Shown: positions 25,812 to 34,426, numbered from the stretch's first letter. The stretch is 64,000 nt of DNA from Hymenobacter polaris (GCF_012927305.1 NZ_JABBGH010000002.1:1116001-1180000); one strand, 5' to 3'. The notes: generated from the sequence alone by a model not told the origin. Program-made: numbers and translations.

Positions 25812-26549
25812 TCAGCGGCGCCAGCGCTGGTTGCGGTCGTAGAGCAGCACGCCCAGGCTGAGGATGAACTGGTTGGTGCGTTGGTGGAAGTCCTGGGTTT
25901 GGCCCTGGTAGGTAACCTGGCGGGTGTAGGGCGTCAGGCTTTGCTCGTAGCGCAGCCCGAAGTCGAGGCGCCACACTTGTAGCCCGAGGCCCGCCTGGGC
26001 CAGCAGCTGCACCGGCTCGACGGCCTCGTAGAGGCTGCGGTACACGGCCGCGGTACTCGACTGGCCATCGGCCGAATTGCGGAATTGCCGTGCCAGCACG
26101 GGCCCCGCCAGCACGTAGAAGCGCGGCCCGAGGTGCCGCCCCACCAGCGCCGCCACCTCGGCCCGCCGAATGCGGTAGCCAAAAGGTCCGCTGCTGGCGC
26201 TTTGGTAATCGGGGGCGCTGGGCGGGCCGGGGTCGCCGGGGTAGCTGAGGTCGTAGCGGCTGCTGAGCACGCTAGTGTAGGCTAGCTCTGGTTGCGCGAA
26301 GTAGGCGCCTTCGCCCAGCCGGATGCGGGCGTAGGCGCTGTAGCGGTTGCCGGTATCGTCGAAGCGGACGCTGCGCGGTGTAGTGCCTAGCAAGTAGCGG
26401 CCCAATTGTAGGTCGGACTCGCGCACCCAGCTCTGGCTGACGTTGAAGCTGGCCGACAGGCCGGCAACCTCCACGCGCTGGGCCTGGGCGGCGGGGGCGG
26501 CCACCAGTGCCCCTAGGGCTAATAGAAGGACAGTTTGTAGAAAGCGCAT
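25812..26549 (-). CDS. Predicted outer-membrane beta-barrel protein
   Basis: From the ATG at 26549 the product has 245 residues with a clear signal peptide (MRFLQTVLLLALGALVAAPAAQAQ). The mature part shows alternating polar/hydrophobic strands with many Tyr and Arg (YSAYARIRLGEGAYFAQPELAYTSV) and ends NQFILSLGVLLYDRNQRWRR. This is like the PorT/outer-membrane beta-barrel families common in Bacteroidota, but I cannot fix the exact family. It is the last gene of the operon that starts with the ECF sigma factor at 29529, 59 bases after its neighbour. It may be an envelope target of that system. Confidence 0.7.
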   Translation of the reverse strand: MRFLQTVLLLALGALVAAPAAQAQRVEVAGLSASFNVSQSWVRESDLQLGRYLLGTTPRSVRFDDTGNRYSAYARIRLGEGAYFAQPELAYTSVLSSRYDLSYPGDPGPPSAPDYQSASSGPFGYRIRRAEVAALVGRHLGPRFYVLAGPVLARQFRNSADGQSSTAAVYRSLYEAVEPVQLLAQAGLGLQVWRLDFGLRYEQSLTPYTRQVTYQGQTQDFHQRTNQFILSLGVLLYDRNQRWRR

Positions 26550-26608
26550 ATGGCAGAAAGGATAGGGGGTGGAAAAGCAGGTGGCAGGCCGAAAGGACCC
26601 TAGGGTGC

Positions 26609-27370
26609 TTACTGCCCCAGGCACAGGCCTAGGCGCAGGTTGACGGCCAGCGTGGGCCCGGAAAAGTTGGGGTAGTAAGTAGAGGTAGCCGCGCCCGAAC
26701 TCAGGGCGAAGGGGATGCCCACGTTGAAATCGGCGAAGCCGTAGCGGCCCAGCCGCCGCTGCAGGCCGTAGAGTAGGGCCGCATCGAAGCGGGCGAAGAG
26801 ACCCGCTTGGGGGAAGAAGAAAAAGGCCGTTTCGTGGGCCCGCTGGCCGTAGCCACCCCCTAGGGATACCGAGAAGTAATTGCCCGAGAAGTTGCCCGCG
26901 CTCTTGCCCAGGCGCAGGCGCCGACCCAGGTTGTAGTAGTAGCGCCCGGCCAACTGCGTGCGGCCGCAGAGCACCACGCCCGGAATATTCATCTCAACGG
27001 GCTGGTAATCGAGCAGGTAAGGGCTTAATTCACCCATCACCGTCCACCGGGCCCCCAGCTTGCGCTCGAAGGCCAGGTGCAGGCCGTAGCGGGCGTAGCG
27101 GTAGACCGAGGGTACGGCGCTGAACTCGTGCGACCAGCCGGCGGGCAGATACAGCAAGTTGTTGAGGCCCAGCTTCCACAGTGTGCGCTCCTGCACCTGC
27201 AAGCGCGAGGCGGCCGGCGCAGCGGTGGGTTCGGGCACGGTCACTTCCTCGTAGTGAATAGTGGTTGAATCGGGCTGCGCGGTTTGGGCAGCGGCGGGCC
27301 GATAGGCAGCCCCTAGGGCCCCGAGTAGCAGCCCGAGCAGCGCCGGGCGAGCGCGAAAAAAACGAGTCAT
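26609..27370 (-). CDS. Predicted outer-membrane protein, unknown family
   Basis: A 253-residue protein with a signal peptide (MTRFFRARPALLGLLLGALGAAYRPAAAQ). The rest has amphipathic strands with aromatic belts (GLHLAFERKLGARWTVMGELSPYLLDY; GNYFSVSLGGGYG; RYGFADFNVGIPFAL) and ends VNLRLGLCLGQ. This suggests a beta-barrel of about 8-10 strands. The start codon overlaps the stop of the upstream gene by ATGA, so it is translationally coupled. I recognise no named family; the operon position suggests an envelope role under the ECF sigma factor. Confidence 0.65.
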   Translation of the reverse strand: MTRFFRARPALLGLLLGALGAAYRPAAAQTAQPDSTTIHYEEVTVPEPTAAPAASRLQVQERTLWKLGLNNLLYLPAGWSHEFSAVPSVYRYARYGLHLAFERKLGARWTVMGELSPYLLDYQPVEMNIPGVVLCGRTQLAGRYYYNLGRRLRLGKSAGNFSGNYFSVSLGGGYGQRAHETAFFFFPQAGLFARFDAALLYGLQRRLGRYGFADFNVGIPFALSSGAATSTYYPNFSGPTLAVNLRLGLCLGQ

Positions 27371-28317
27371 CGGGGCGGGGAGAGCTGGGCGCCGGCCGTG
27401 GATTGCAGCGTGATGGGCGCGTAGGTGGTGATAATGCGAACCAGGGGCTGCCGCGCGGGCCCGCCCGATTGCCAGGAGGTGCGCCCCCCGCCGGGGTCGG
27501 GGTAGTCAGCGGGCAGGCTGAGGCGGCCGTGGGTGGCCGTGAGCTGGTAGCTGAACTGCGCCTGCGCGGGCGGCAGTAGGCTTACCTCGGTGCGCTCGGC
27601 GTCAATCACGAGGCCCGTTAACTCGGCGGTGGGCTCGAGGCGGATGCTGCCGTAGCGGTTACGAATGGCGTAGCCGCCGCCCACGCCTTTGAGCTGCAGG
27701 GCCGACTTCTCGGCCTGGCAGGTGAAGCTCATCTGCAAGTCGGTGCCCGTGAGGTCGGCGTAGCGCACGGTGGCCTCCAGGGTGCCGCGCAGCTGGCGCA
27801 GCTCTACTTGCCCAAAATCCTGGGTCAGCTTTTGGGTGCCGCTGAGGCCGGTTAGCTGCGTGAGGCCATAGGTGTTGGCTACGCGCAGGGCGTTGGCGGC
27901 GGGCATCAGCACGGTGTAGTCGGCGCGCAAGTCGCTGGCCGGGGTGGGGGCGCCGGCGGGCAGCGCCACGTAGTTCACCAAGTCGATGGCCCCGTTTTCG
28001 TGGCTGATTTGGTACTGGGTTAGGGCGAGGTCTTTTTCGGCCACGGCGCGCTCGGGGTGGCGGGTGCTCAGGCGTAGCACCACGCGTACCGTGGGCTGGC
28101 TCCAGCCCTGCACGCGCACCGTGGCCCGGTCGGCCCGAATGCGCACTACCGTGCCGGGCGGGCAGGGCAGCGTTTGCTCAGTGGTGCGCGTGAGCACCAG
28201 CACCTTGCGGGGTGCGGCCGGCGCAGCCGCCGCCTGAGCCGCCGCCGGCCGCCTAGGCCCCAGCAGTGTCAGCAGGCCCCAGCCGCTCAGCAATAACACG
28301 AATCGGGCGTGGCTCAT
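27367..28317 (-). CDS. Secreted beta-helix-like protein (DUF4097/adhesin-like)
   Basis: The ATG at 28317 gives 316 residues and a signal peptide (MSHARFVLLLSGWGLLTLL...AAAQ). The open frame continues far upstream but overlaps the anti-sigma gene, and that part is not real. The body has repeated short strands with the pattern seen in DUF4097-type beta-helices (ALRVANTYGLTQLTGLSGTQKL, QVELRQLRGTLEATVRYADLTG). Both ends overlap neighbours by ATGA (28314-28317 and 27367-27370), so four genes are tightly coupled. Such proteins often follow ECF sigma/anti-sigma pairs in Bacteroidota; the precise function is unknown. Confidence 0.65.
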   Translation of the reverse strand: MSHARFVLLLSGWGLLTLLGPRRPAAAQAAAAPAAPRKVLVLTRTTEQTLPCPPGTVVRIRADRATVRVQGWSQPTVRVVLRLSTRHPERAVAEKDLALTQYQISHENGAIDLVNYVALPAGAPTPASDLRADYTVLMPAANALRVANTYGLTQLTGLSGTQKLTQDFGQVELRQLRGTLEATVRYADLTGTDLQMSFTCQAEKSALQLKGVGGGYAIRNRYGSIRLEPTAELTGLVIDAERTEVSLLPPAQAQFSYQLTATHGRLSLPADYPDPGGGRTSWQSGGPARQPLVRIITTYAPITLQSTAGAQLSPPR

Positions 28318-28985
28318 GAGATAAGGAGGTGAATAAGCTCGCGCGTGACGGTGGCTTTGCGAATGGTGACTTGCACCTGCTGCTGCACCAAGTGGGGGTT
28401 GGCGCCGCGCTGCTGCGTTTGGGTGCGCAGCCGCCGCTCCTGCTGCTGCAAGGCCGTGAGCTGGGCGCGTAGCTGCTGAAACTCGCCTGACTGGCACACC
28501 TGCGGCAGCGACGAGCAATGCGCATCGATAAACTGCTCGCCTTCCGCCTCTAGGGGGTCGGCGGCCGGCGGGGGCGGCAGGGCAGGCAGGGCGGGGGGCA
28601 CCGTAGCTACCACCGGGGAGAATGGCGCGGCCGCCTGCCGCCACCAGCCCCGGCCCACGGTCAGCAACAGCAGCAGGGAGGCTGCCAGACCCAGGCTCAC
28701 GGCGGCCCAGCGGCGGCGTGGACGCAGGCGCCACCGCGGCTTAGGGGCCGCTAGCTGGTCTAGGCGGGCGGCCAGGTGCTCCCAAGTATCGGGTGCGGGT
28801 TCGTAAGTAGGTAGCTGCGGTAGGGCGCGGGCTAGGGCTTGCTCGCCGGTTAGCCGGGCGGCAATGGCGTCCCAGGTGGACGCGTCGGGCTCGTGGGTGG
28901 GCAGCTCGCCCACAGCCCGCCGTAGGTGGGGCGCGCCGGCGTCGGGCTGGGCGTCGGGCCCTAGGGGGGGAATTGGGCTAGGCAT
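28314..28985 (-). CDS. Single-pass membrane protein, probable anti-sigma factor
   Basis: A 223-residue protein directly after, and overlapping by 8 bases, the ECF sigma factor gene. The cytoplasmic N-terminal part carries two copies of a similar motif, LPTHEPDASTWDAIAARL (28-45) and LPTYEPAPDTWEHLAARL (58-75). One membrane helix follows a basic stretch (about 93-111, RWAAVSLGLAASLLLLLTVG). The periplasmic part is Pro-rich, then Gln/Arg-rich and probably helical (QQLRAQLTALQQQERRLRTQ). It lacks the usual zinc-binding HxxxCxxC motif. The anti-sigma role is inferred from topology, the PDxxW-type motifs and gene order. Confidence 0.65.
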   Translation of the reverse strand: MPSPIPPLGPDAQPDAGAPHLRRAVGELPTHEPDASTWDAIAARLTGEQALARALPQLPTYEPAPDTWEHLAARLDQLAAPKPRWRLRPRRRWAAVSLGLAASLLLLLTVGRGWWRQAAAPFSPVVATVPPALPALPPPPAADPLEAEGEQFIDAHCSSLPQVCQSGEFQQLRAQLTALQQQERRLRTQTQQRGANPHLVQQQVQVTIRKATVTRELIHLLIS

Positions 28986-29529
28986 GGTAGAGCGAGGCGA
29001 GTTTTAGTTGTAGCAGGCGCTTGGCCTGGTGCAGCTGCGACTTGCTGGTGCCTTCCGAAATGCCCAGCAATTCAGCCACTTCGCGGTGCAGGTAACCCTC
29101 TACCTCCACCAGGCAAAACACGGCGCGGTAGCCGGCCGGCAGCTCGGCAATGGCCTGGGCCAGCGCCTCGCCGGTGAGGTTGTCGCGCCAGGGCACCAGC
29201 GGCTCGGGGTGGCGCTCCTGGTCATACACTTCCATGCGCTGCTCGCGGCGCAGCGTGTGCAGGGCCGTTTGCACCACGATGCGCTTTATCCAGGCCCCTA
29301 GGGTGGAGTGCTGGCGAAAAGCCGCCAGCTGCTGAAACACGGCCAGGAAAGCGTCCTGCAGTGCATCCTGGGCCAGGGCCCGGTCGTTGAGGATGCGCAG
29401 TGCGCAGCTGAACATGGCCGTTTTGTAGCGCTGGTAAAGCTGGTGCTGCGCTGCCCGGTTCTGGGCCAGGCAGTCGGCTAGCAGCTGCTGCTCGTCAGGC
29501 AGGGAAAGAAAGGGGGTAGAAAGGGTCAC
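28978..29529 (-). CDS. ECF-type RNA polymerase sigma factor
   Basis: A 183-residue sigma-70 family protein without region 1 or 3. Region 2 includes YQRYKTAMFSCALRILNDRALAQDALQDAFLAVFQQL (the DA-x-DAF polymerase-binding helix) and the -10-recognising segment ending in TLGAWIKRIVVQTAL. Region 4 is AELPAGYRAVFCLVEVEGYLHREVAELLGISEGTSKSQLHQAKRLL. The start codon is GTG at 29529. It heads an operon with an anti-sigma-like gene and three envelope genes, with 8- and 4-base overlaps. An AT-rich tract of about 80 bases lies upstream and probably holds the promoter, although I see no clear autoregulatory motif. Confidence 0.93.
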   Translation of the reverse strand: MTLSTPFLSLPDEQQLLADCLAQNRAAQHQLYQRYKTAMFSCALRILNDRALAQDALQDAFLAVFQQLAAFRQHSTLGAWIKRIVVQTALHTLRREQRMEVYDQERHPEPLVPWRDNLTGEALAQAIAELPAGYRAVFCLVEVEGYLHREVAELLGISEGTSKSQLHQAKRLLQLKLASLYHA

Positions 29530-29664
29530 GCGCAGCAGCTTTGGTTTAATGTGGCGCAGCCCCTAGGGAAGGTTGGTTGGTAGTTAATAAAAAGATAAGT
29601 ATTCTGGTAAAGTATTGATTGTCAGAAAAAATATTTTTAGGTTAGGATTAAGTCGGTAACAAAG

Positions 29665-29766
29665 CAGCCCGTCATGCTGAGCCTGTCGAAGCATCTCTAC
29701 CGCGCCGCCTAGGAGTATCCTAACGGCGCGGTAGAGATGCTTCGACAGGCTCAGCATGACGGGCTG
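29665..29766. repeat. REP-like palindromic element, copy 1 (perfect)
   Basis: Perfect 43-base arms (29665-29707 and 29724-29766) with core GTCATGCTGAGCCTG and GAAGCATCTCTACC. It lies after the stop of the minus-strand ggt gene. Six other related copies occur in this window. Confidence 0.92.
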
Positions 29767-29787
29767 GTCAGGCCACTACTACACGCC

Positions 29788-31521
29788 TTAATACCCCACG
29801 GCCGTGTCGTCGCCCCTGGGGTCGGCGCCGCCTTGCAATTGGCCGCCCGGCAGCACCTTGATGAGGTCGAGGCGGCCCCAGGCAGCGCGGGGCTGGGGGT
29901 TGAAGCCCTTGTCTTTGAGCGTTTGCTCGGCGGTGGGGGCTAGGGCGCTGGCTTCCACGTCGAGCTGGTCGGGCAGCCACTGATGGTGCAGGCGCGGGGC
30001 GGCGGCGGTTTGCTCAGCATCGGCCCCGTAGTCAACTACGGCCAGGATGGACTGCAGCACGGTGGTGATGATGGTGCTGCCGCCCGGCGAGCCCGTGACG
30101 AGCGCCAGCTTGCCGCCGCGGGTGAGGATGGTGGGCGTCATACTGCTGAGCATGCGCTTGCCGGGCGCAATGGCGTTGGCCGCGCCGCCCACCAGGCCGT
30201 ACATATTGGGTACGCCGACTTTCGAGGAGAAGTCATCCATCTCATTGTTAAGCAGAAAGCCCGCGCCCGCCACCACTACCTTGCTGCCGTAGGCGCCGTT
30301 GAGGGTGGTGGTGCAGCTCACGGCGTTGCCCTGCGCATCCACGATGTCGTAGTGGGTGGTTTGGTCGCTTTCGTAGCGGGGCAGGCCGGGGCCGGCCGTT
30401 ACCTGGGTGCTGGGCGTGGCCCGGCCGTCGGCGGGCAGCGTGCCGAAGCGCTGCTTGTTGTAGGCCTTGGCCAGCAGCTGCGCCACGGGCACCCGACCGA
30501 AGTCGGGGTCGCCGAGGTAGGTGGCGCGGTCGGCGTAGGCGCGGCGCTCGGCCTCGGTGATGAGGGCCACGGCGGCGGGCGTGTGGTAGCCGAGCTGGCC
30601 CAGGTTGTAGGGCTCCAGCATCTGCAGGATTTGCAGCAGGGCCACGCCGCCGCTGCTGGGTGGCGGCATCGTAAGTACTTCGTAACCGCGGTACTGGCCC
30701 CGCAGCGGGTCGCGCCACTTGGGCTGGTAGCCGTCGAGGTCGGCCTGGGTGAGTAGGCCGCCGTTGCGCTGCATGTCGGCCAGCAGCAGCTCGGCGGTGC
30801 GGCCCCGGTAGAAGCCGGCGCGGCCCTGGTCCTGAATGCGTTGCAGCGTGGCAGCCAGCTTGGGTTGCTTCAGGGTATCGCCCTTTTGCCAGGGCGCGGC
30901 GCGCACGAAGGCCAGGGTCTGGCCGGGGTTGTACTTCACGAAGCTCTCGCGGGTGCGGTTGAGGCCGGCGGCTTCCTTTTCGGTGAGGGCCACCCCTAGG
31001 CGGGCCAGGCGCACGGCCGGGGCCACGAGCCGAGCCCAGGGCAGCTTGCCGAGTTTTTTATGCAGGGCTTCCATGCCGGCCACGGTGCCGGGCGTGCCCA
31101 CGGCCAGCGCGCCGTAGGTGCTGCGGCCGGGCACCACGTTGCCGCTGGCATCTAAGTACATATCGCGGCTGGCGGCGGCCGGCGCCGTTTCGCGGAAGTC
31201 GAGGGTGCCGGCCGGGCCCGCGTGGTCGCGGTACACGATGAAGCCGCCGCCGCCCACGTTGCCGGCCACCGGCAGCACCACGGCCAGCGCAAACTGCACG
31301 GCCACGGCCGCGTCGTAGGCATTGCCGCCCTGCTGCAGCACGTCGCGCCCCACCCGCGAGGCGGCCGGGTGCGCCGATACCACCATCGCGTGCTGGGCCA
31401 CCACCGGCGCGGCGGCGGGTGGCAGCTGGTCGGGCACGCGGGCGGGCTGGGCCAGGGCGGGGGCCGCCACGGCCAGCCCTAGGGCTCCGGCTTGCCAAAA
31501 GATGCGTATAAGTCTTTGCAT
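29788..31521 (-). CDS. ggt: Gamma-glutamyltranspeptidase
   Basis: Cleaves glutathione and transfers its gamma-glutamyl group to water or amino acids; periplasmic. The 577-residue precursor has a signal peptide (MQRLIRIFWQAGALGLAVAAPALAQ). The large subunit carries GGNAYDAAVAVQFALAVV, VGGGGFIVY and the substrate Arg 110 in DFRETAP. Autocleavage is expected before Thr 388 (ESDQTTHYDIVD), the nucleophile of the small subunit. The small subunit also has LNNEMDDFS and SSMTPTI and the oxyanion glycines TGSPGGSTI. ATG at 31521, divergent from glgB across a GC-rich palindrome. Confidence 0.96.
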   Translation of the reverse strand: MQRLIRIFWQAGALGLAVAAPALAQPARVPDQLPPAAAPVVAQHAMVVSAHPAASRVGRDVLQQGGNAYDAAVAVQFALAVVLPVAGNVGGGGFIVYRDHAGPAGTLDFRETAPAAASRDMYLDASGNVVPGRSTYGALAVGTPGTVAGMEALHKKLGKLPWARLVAPAVRLARLGVALTEKEAAGLNRTRESFVKYNPGQTLAFVRAAPWQKGDTLKQPKLAATLQRIQDQGRAGFYRGRTAELLLADMQRNGGLLTQADLDGYQPKWRDPLRGQYRGYEVLTMPPPSSGGVALLQILQMLEPYNLGQLGYHTPAAVALITEAERRAYADRATYLGDPDFGRVPVAQLLAKAYNKQRFGTLPADGRATPSTQVTAGPGLPRYESDQTTHYDIVDAQGNAVSCTTTLNGAYGSKVVVAGAGFLLNNEMDDFSSKVGVPNMYGLVGGAANAIAPGKRMLSSMTPTILTRGGKLALVTGSPGGSTIITTVLQSILAVVDYGADAEQTAAAPRLHHQWLPDQLDVEASALAPTAEQTLKDKGFNPQPRAAWGRLDLIKVLPGGQLQGGADPRGDDTAVGY

Positions 31522-31528
31522 AGTGCAA

Positions 31529-31570
31529 AGTAGCGCGCCCGTCCGTGATTGTGGGCGGGCGCGCTACTTT
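31529..31570. promoter_or_regulatory. Palindrome in the ggt-glgB divergent promoter region
   Basis: AAGTAGCGCGCCCG and its mirror CGGGCGCGCTACTT flank a short centre (arms about 14 bases), filling most of the 78-base gap between the divergent start codons. It could be an operator or a hairpin at the 5' end of one transcript. No -7 box is clear; TACTTTTA on the plus strand is only a weak fit. Confidence 0.45.
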
Positions 31571-31599
31571 TACCCCGTAACCCTCCATTCCCGCTCCGC

Positions 31600-33654
31600 A
31601 TGGCTCCCGACACGCTGACTCCTACCGCGCCCACCCTGGCCCTGACCAAAGAAGACGGCTGGCTACAGCCCTACGAGCCCGTGCTGCTGGCCCGCCAGCA
31701 GCGCCTGGCCGACCGCCTAGCCGTTATCACGAAGGAGTACGGCTCGCTGGGCAAGTTTGCCACCGCCCACCAGCGCCTAGGGCTGCACTACGACGCCAAG
31801 CGGCGCGGCTACGTGGTGCGCGAGTGGGCGCCCGGCGCCGAGCGCGTGAGCCTGGTGGGCGACTTTAACTTCTGGAACCGCGAGGCCGACCCGCTGACTA
31901 AAAACGAAGCGACGGGCGTGTGGGAGCTGTTTTTGCCCGATGCGGACGGCACCCGCCGCCTAGCCCCCAATTCGCGCTATAAGCTGCACGTGGTGGCCCA
32001 CGGCCAGGGCAAGGACCGCCTGCCGGCCTACCTGCGCCGCGCCGTGCAAGACCCCCATACTAACGACTTCGCGGCCCAGCTGTGGGTGCCCGAAGCGCCG
32101 TTCACCTGGACCGACCAGACCTTCCGCGTGGCCAACGCCACCAAGGGCCAGCCCCTCATCTACGAGGCGCACGTGGGCATGGCCCAGGAGGAAGGCCGCG
32201 TGGGCACCTACCGCGAGTTTGCTGACCTGATTTTGCCCCGCATCCAGGCCGAGGGCTACAACGCCGTGCAGCTCATGGCCGTGCTTGAGCACCCCTACTA
32301 CGGCTCGTTTGGCTACCACGTGGCTAATTTCTTCGCGCCCAGCTCGCGCTTCGGCACGCCCGAGGACCTGAAATATCTGGTAAACGAGGCCCACCGGCGC
32401 GGCTTGGTGGTGCTGCTCGACTTGGTGCACTCGCACGCCGTGAAGAACGAGGCCGAGGGCCTGGCCGACTTCGACGGCTCGGGCAACCTCTACTTCCACA
32501 AGGGCGAGCGCGGCAACCACCCCGGCTGGGACAGCAAGCTCTTCGACTACGGCCGGCCCGAGGTGCAGCAGTTTCTGCTCTCGAACCTGCGCTACTGGCT
32601 CGAGGAGTTTCACTTCGATGGCTTCCGCTTCGATGGCATTACGTCCATGCTCTACCACCACCACGGTGAGGGCCACGCTTTTGGCGGCTACGAGGACTAC
32701 TTCGGGCCGGCGGCCGACGACGACGCCATTTTATACCTGATGCTGGCCAGCACGCTGGTGCGCGAATTGAAAAAATCGGCCCTGCTCGTGGCCGAGGACA
32801 TGAGCGGGCTGCCCGGCCTCTGCCGCCCCATTGCCGACGGGGGCGTGGGCTTCGACTACCGCCTAGGGATGGGACTGCCCGATTTCTGGATTAAAACCCT
32901 CAAGCACCAGCGCGACGAAAACTGGGACCTAGGCGAGCTGTGGCACCAGCTGACCAACCGCCGCGCGGGCGAGAAAACCGTGGCCTACGCCGAAAGCCAC
33001 GACCAGGCCTTAGTGGGCGATAAGACGATAGCGCACTGGCTCTACGACGCGGCCATCTACACCCACATGGGCGTGCTCGACGGCGACATGCAGGCGGCCC
33101 GCGCCACGGCCCTGCACAAGCTCATTAGGCTCGTCACCATCGCGGCGGGTGGCGAGGCCTACCTGGCCTTTATCGGCAACGAGTTTGGCCACCCCGAATG
33201 GGTCGATTTCCCGCGCGAGGGCAATGATTGGAGCTACCACTTCGCCCGCCGCCAGTGGAGCCTAGCTGATAACCCCGACCTGCGCTACAGCCAGCTGCTG
33301 GCCTTCGATAAGGCCATGCTGGCCCTGGCCCGCGAGCGCCAACTGCTGGTAAAAGGTCCCGCCCAGCTGCTCAATATCGACTACGGCAACAAGGTGCTGG
33401 CCTTTGCCCGCGCCGGGCTGGTGTTCGTGTTCAGCTTCAATGTGAGCGAAAGCTTTGCCGACTACGGTATTCCGGTGCCCGCCGCCGGCCGCTACCGCCT
33501 GGTGCTGCAGTCGGACCGCAGCGAGTTCGGCGGCTTCAACCGCCTCGACGAGTCGGTGGTGTACGATACCCTAGGGGGCGGCGGCACCGCCGAGGCCCCG
33601 CGCCTCAACCTGTATTTGCCCAACCGCGTGGTCCTGGTGCTGGCCCGACAGTAA
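31600..33654 (+). CDS. glgB: 1,4-alpha-glucan branching enzyme (GH13)
   Basis: Adds alpha-1,6 branches to glycogen. ATG at 31600 gives 684 residues, in the size range of the shorter eukaryote-like branching enzymes. The N-terminal CBM48 domain (REWAPGAERVSLVGDFNFW) is followed by the (beta/alpha)8 barrel. The nucleophile Asp 345 is in FRFDGITSM, the acid/base Glu 399 in LLVAEDMSG and the third carboxylate Asp 468 in AESHDQALVGDKT. The region GNEFGHPEWVDFPREGN is a strong branching-enzyme signature. The C-terminal beta domain ends LPNRVVLVLAR. Terminated by a REP-like hairpin with a poly-T. Two nearby genes (34427-35887 and 36212-38704) also concern alpha-glucans. Confidence 0.96.
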   Translation: MAPDTLTPTAPTLALTKEDGWLQPYEPVLLARQQRLADRLAVITKEYGSLGKFATAHQRLGLHYDAKRRGYVVREWAPGAERVSLVGDFNFWNREADPLTKNEATGVWELFLPDADGTRRLAPNSRYKLHVVAHGQGKDRLPAYLRRAVQDPHTNDFAAQLWVPEAPFTWTDQTFRVANATKGQPLIYEAHVGMAQEEGRVGTYREFADLILPRIQAEGYNAVQLMAVLEHPYYGSFGYHVANFFAPSSRFGTPEDLKYLVNEAHRRGLVVLLDLVHSHAVKNEAEGLADFDGSGNLYFHKGERGNHPGWDSKLFDYGRPEVQQFLLSNLRYWLEEFHFDGFRFDGITSMLYHHHGEGHAFGGYEDYFGPAADDDAILYLMLASTLVRELKKSALLVAEDMSGLPGLCRPIADGGVGFDYRLGMGLPDFWIKTLKHQRDENWDLGELWHQLTNRRAGEKTVAYAESHDQALVGDKTIAHWLYDAAIYTHMGVLDGDMQAARATALHKLIRLVTIAAGGEAYLAFIGNEFGHPEWVDFPREGNDWSYHFARRQWSLADNPDLRYSQLLAFDKAMLALARERQLLVKGPAQLLNIDYGNKVLAFARAGLVFVFSFNVSESFADYGIPVPAAGRYRLVLQSDRSEFGGFNRLDESVVYDTLGGGGTAEAPRLNLYLPNRVVLVLARQ

Positions 33655-33678
33655 AGTGGTGAGGCGGTGGAATGGTGA

Positions 33679-33783
33679 GAAAAAAGGCGGTCATGCTGAG
33701 CCTGCCGAAGCATCTCTACCGAACGACACCCGAGCGGCGTGGTAGAGATGCTTCGGCAAGCTCAGCATGACCGCCTTTTTTCT
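33679..33783. repeat. REP-like palindromic element, copy 2
   Basis: Arms of about 40 bases with the core GTCATGCTGAGCCTGCC and GAAGCATCTCTACC. The outer ends are AAAAAAGGCGG / CCGCCTTTTTT, so the element can act as a terminator for glgB. Confidence 0.9.
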
Positions 33784-33825
33784 CATCTGCACATATTTCC
33801 CCATCCGCACATTTACTCATTTACC

Positions 33826-34299
33826 TTACTTCCGCTTCAAGCCTTGTCCTAGGCGATACACGGTTTCTTGCAGGCGCTTGCCGCGCTCGTCGGGCCGCTT
33901 GGCGCCGGCCAGGTAGCGCACGTAGGCGCGCTGGTCGGGCTGGGGCAGTTTTTTGTAGAAAGCGAGCGCGGCCGGCTCGTTGGCCAGGGCGGCGGCCAGG
34001 TCGTCGGGTAGGGGCACCACGCGCTCGTCAGGGTCGCGGCTGAGGGCCACGCGCAGCACGTCGCCCACGGTTTTGCCCACGGCCCGGCGCACCGCGCGCG
34101 GCACGATGAGGGCGTGGTAGCCCTCGCCGTAGGGCGTCAGCTCGCCCAGGTAGGGGAAGCCCTCGATGCGGGTGCGTACCGGCAGCTCGCCCTTGGTGCC
34201 GTACACCTCGGCCACCGAAAAAGGCACCAGCACCAGCAACTCGCCGGTGTGGGGGTCGGCTTCCAGCGCCTCCTCAAATTCGTGTTCAAAATCCGTCAT
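33826..34299 (-). CDS. YdeI/OmpD-associated family protein with DUF1905 domain
   Basis: The ATG at 34299 gives 157 residues; the longer open frame upstream has an atypical, low-complexity extension. The N-terminal half has the DUF1905 beta-barrel-like pattern (VLVPFSVAEVYGTKGELPVRTRIEGFPYLGELTPYGEGYHALIV, PRAVRRAVGKTVGDVL). The C-terminal helical part (ALAFYKKLPQPDQRAYVRYLAGAKRPDERGKRL) is the YdeI/OmdA domain. The biochemical role of this family is unclear; relatives are linked with bacteriocin protection. A TACCTTTG box lies 43 bases upstream. It interrupts the glucan cluster on the opposite strand. Confidence 0.85.
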   Translation of the reverse strand: MTDFEHEFEEALEADPHTGELLVLVPFSVAEVYGTKGELPVRTRIEGFPYLGELTPYGEGYHALIVPRAVRRAVGKTVGDVLRVALSRDPDERVVPLPDDLAAALANEPAALAFYKKLPQPDQRAYVRYLAGAKRPDERGKRLQETVYRLGQGLKRK

Positions 34300-34341
34300 C
34301 GACAAAAAACTCCCCACGGAGCCAGCTTGGTTGTGCCCGGC

Positions 34342-34349
34342 AAAGGTAC
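34342..34349 (-). promoter_or_regulatory. Candidate -7 box of the YdeI-family gene
   Basis: TACCTTTG on the minus strand, 43 bases upstream of the chosen ATG at 34299, which also supports that start. Confidence 0.45.
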
Positions 34350-34426
34350 CGGTGCGGCTAGCTTGGCGGCGCGGGCCGCTGAGTTGGCCCTGGCGGCGCT
34401 TTTGCCGCGCGGCTACCCCTAGGGGG

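Noticed and set aside
28318..28734. Upstream extension of the DUF4097-like protein
   Set aside because: It runs through the anti-sigma-like gene in another frame and is Pro/Ala/Arg low complexity; the signal peptide starts at 28317.
31561..31575. TACTTTTA as the glgB promoter
   Set aside because: It lacks the final G, lies partly inside the palindrome and has no -33 element; too weak to list as a feature.
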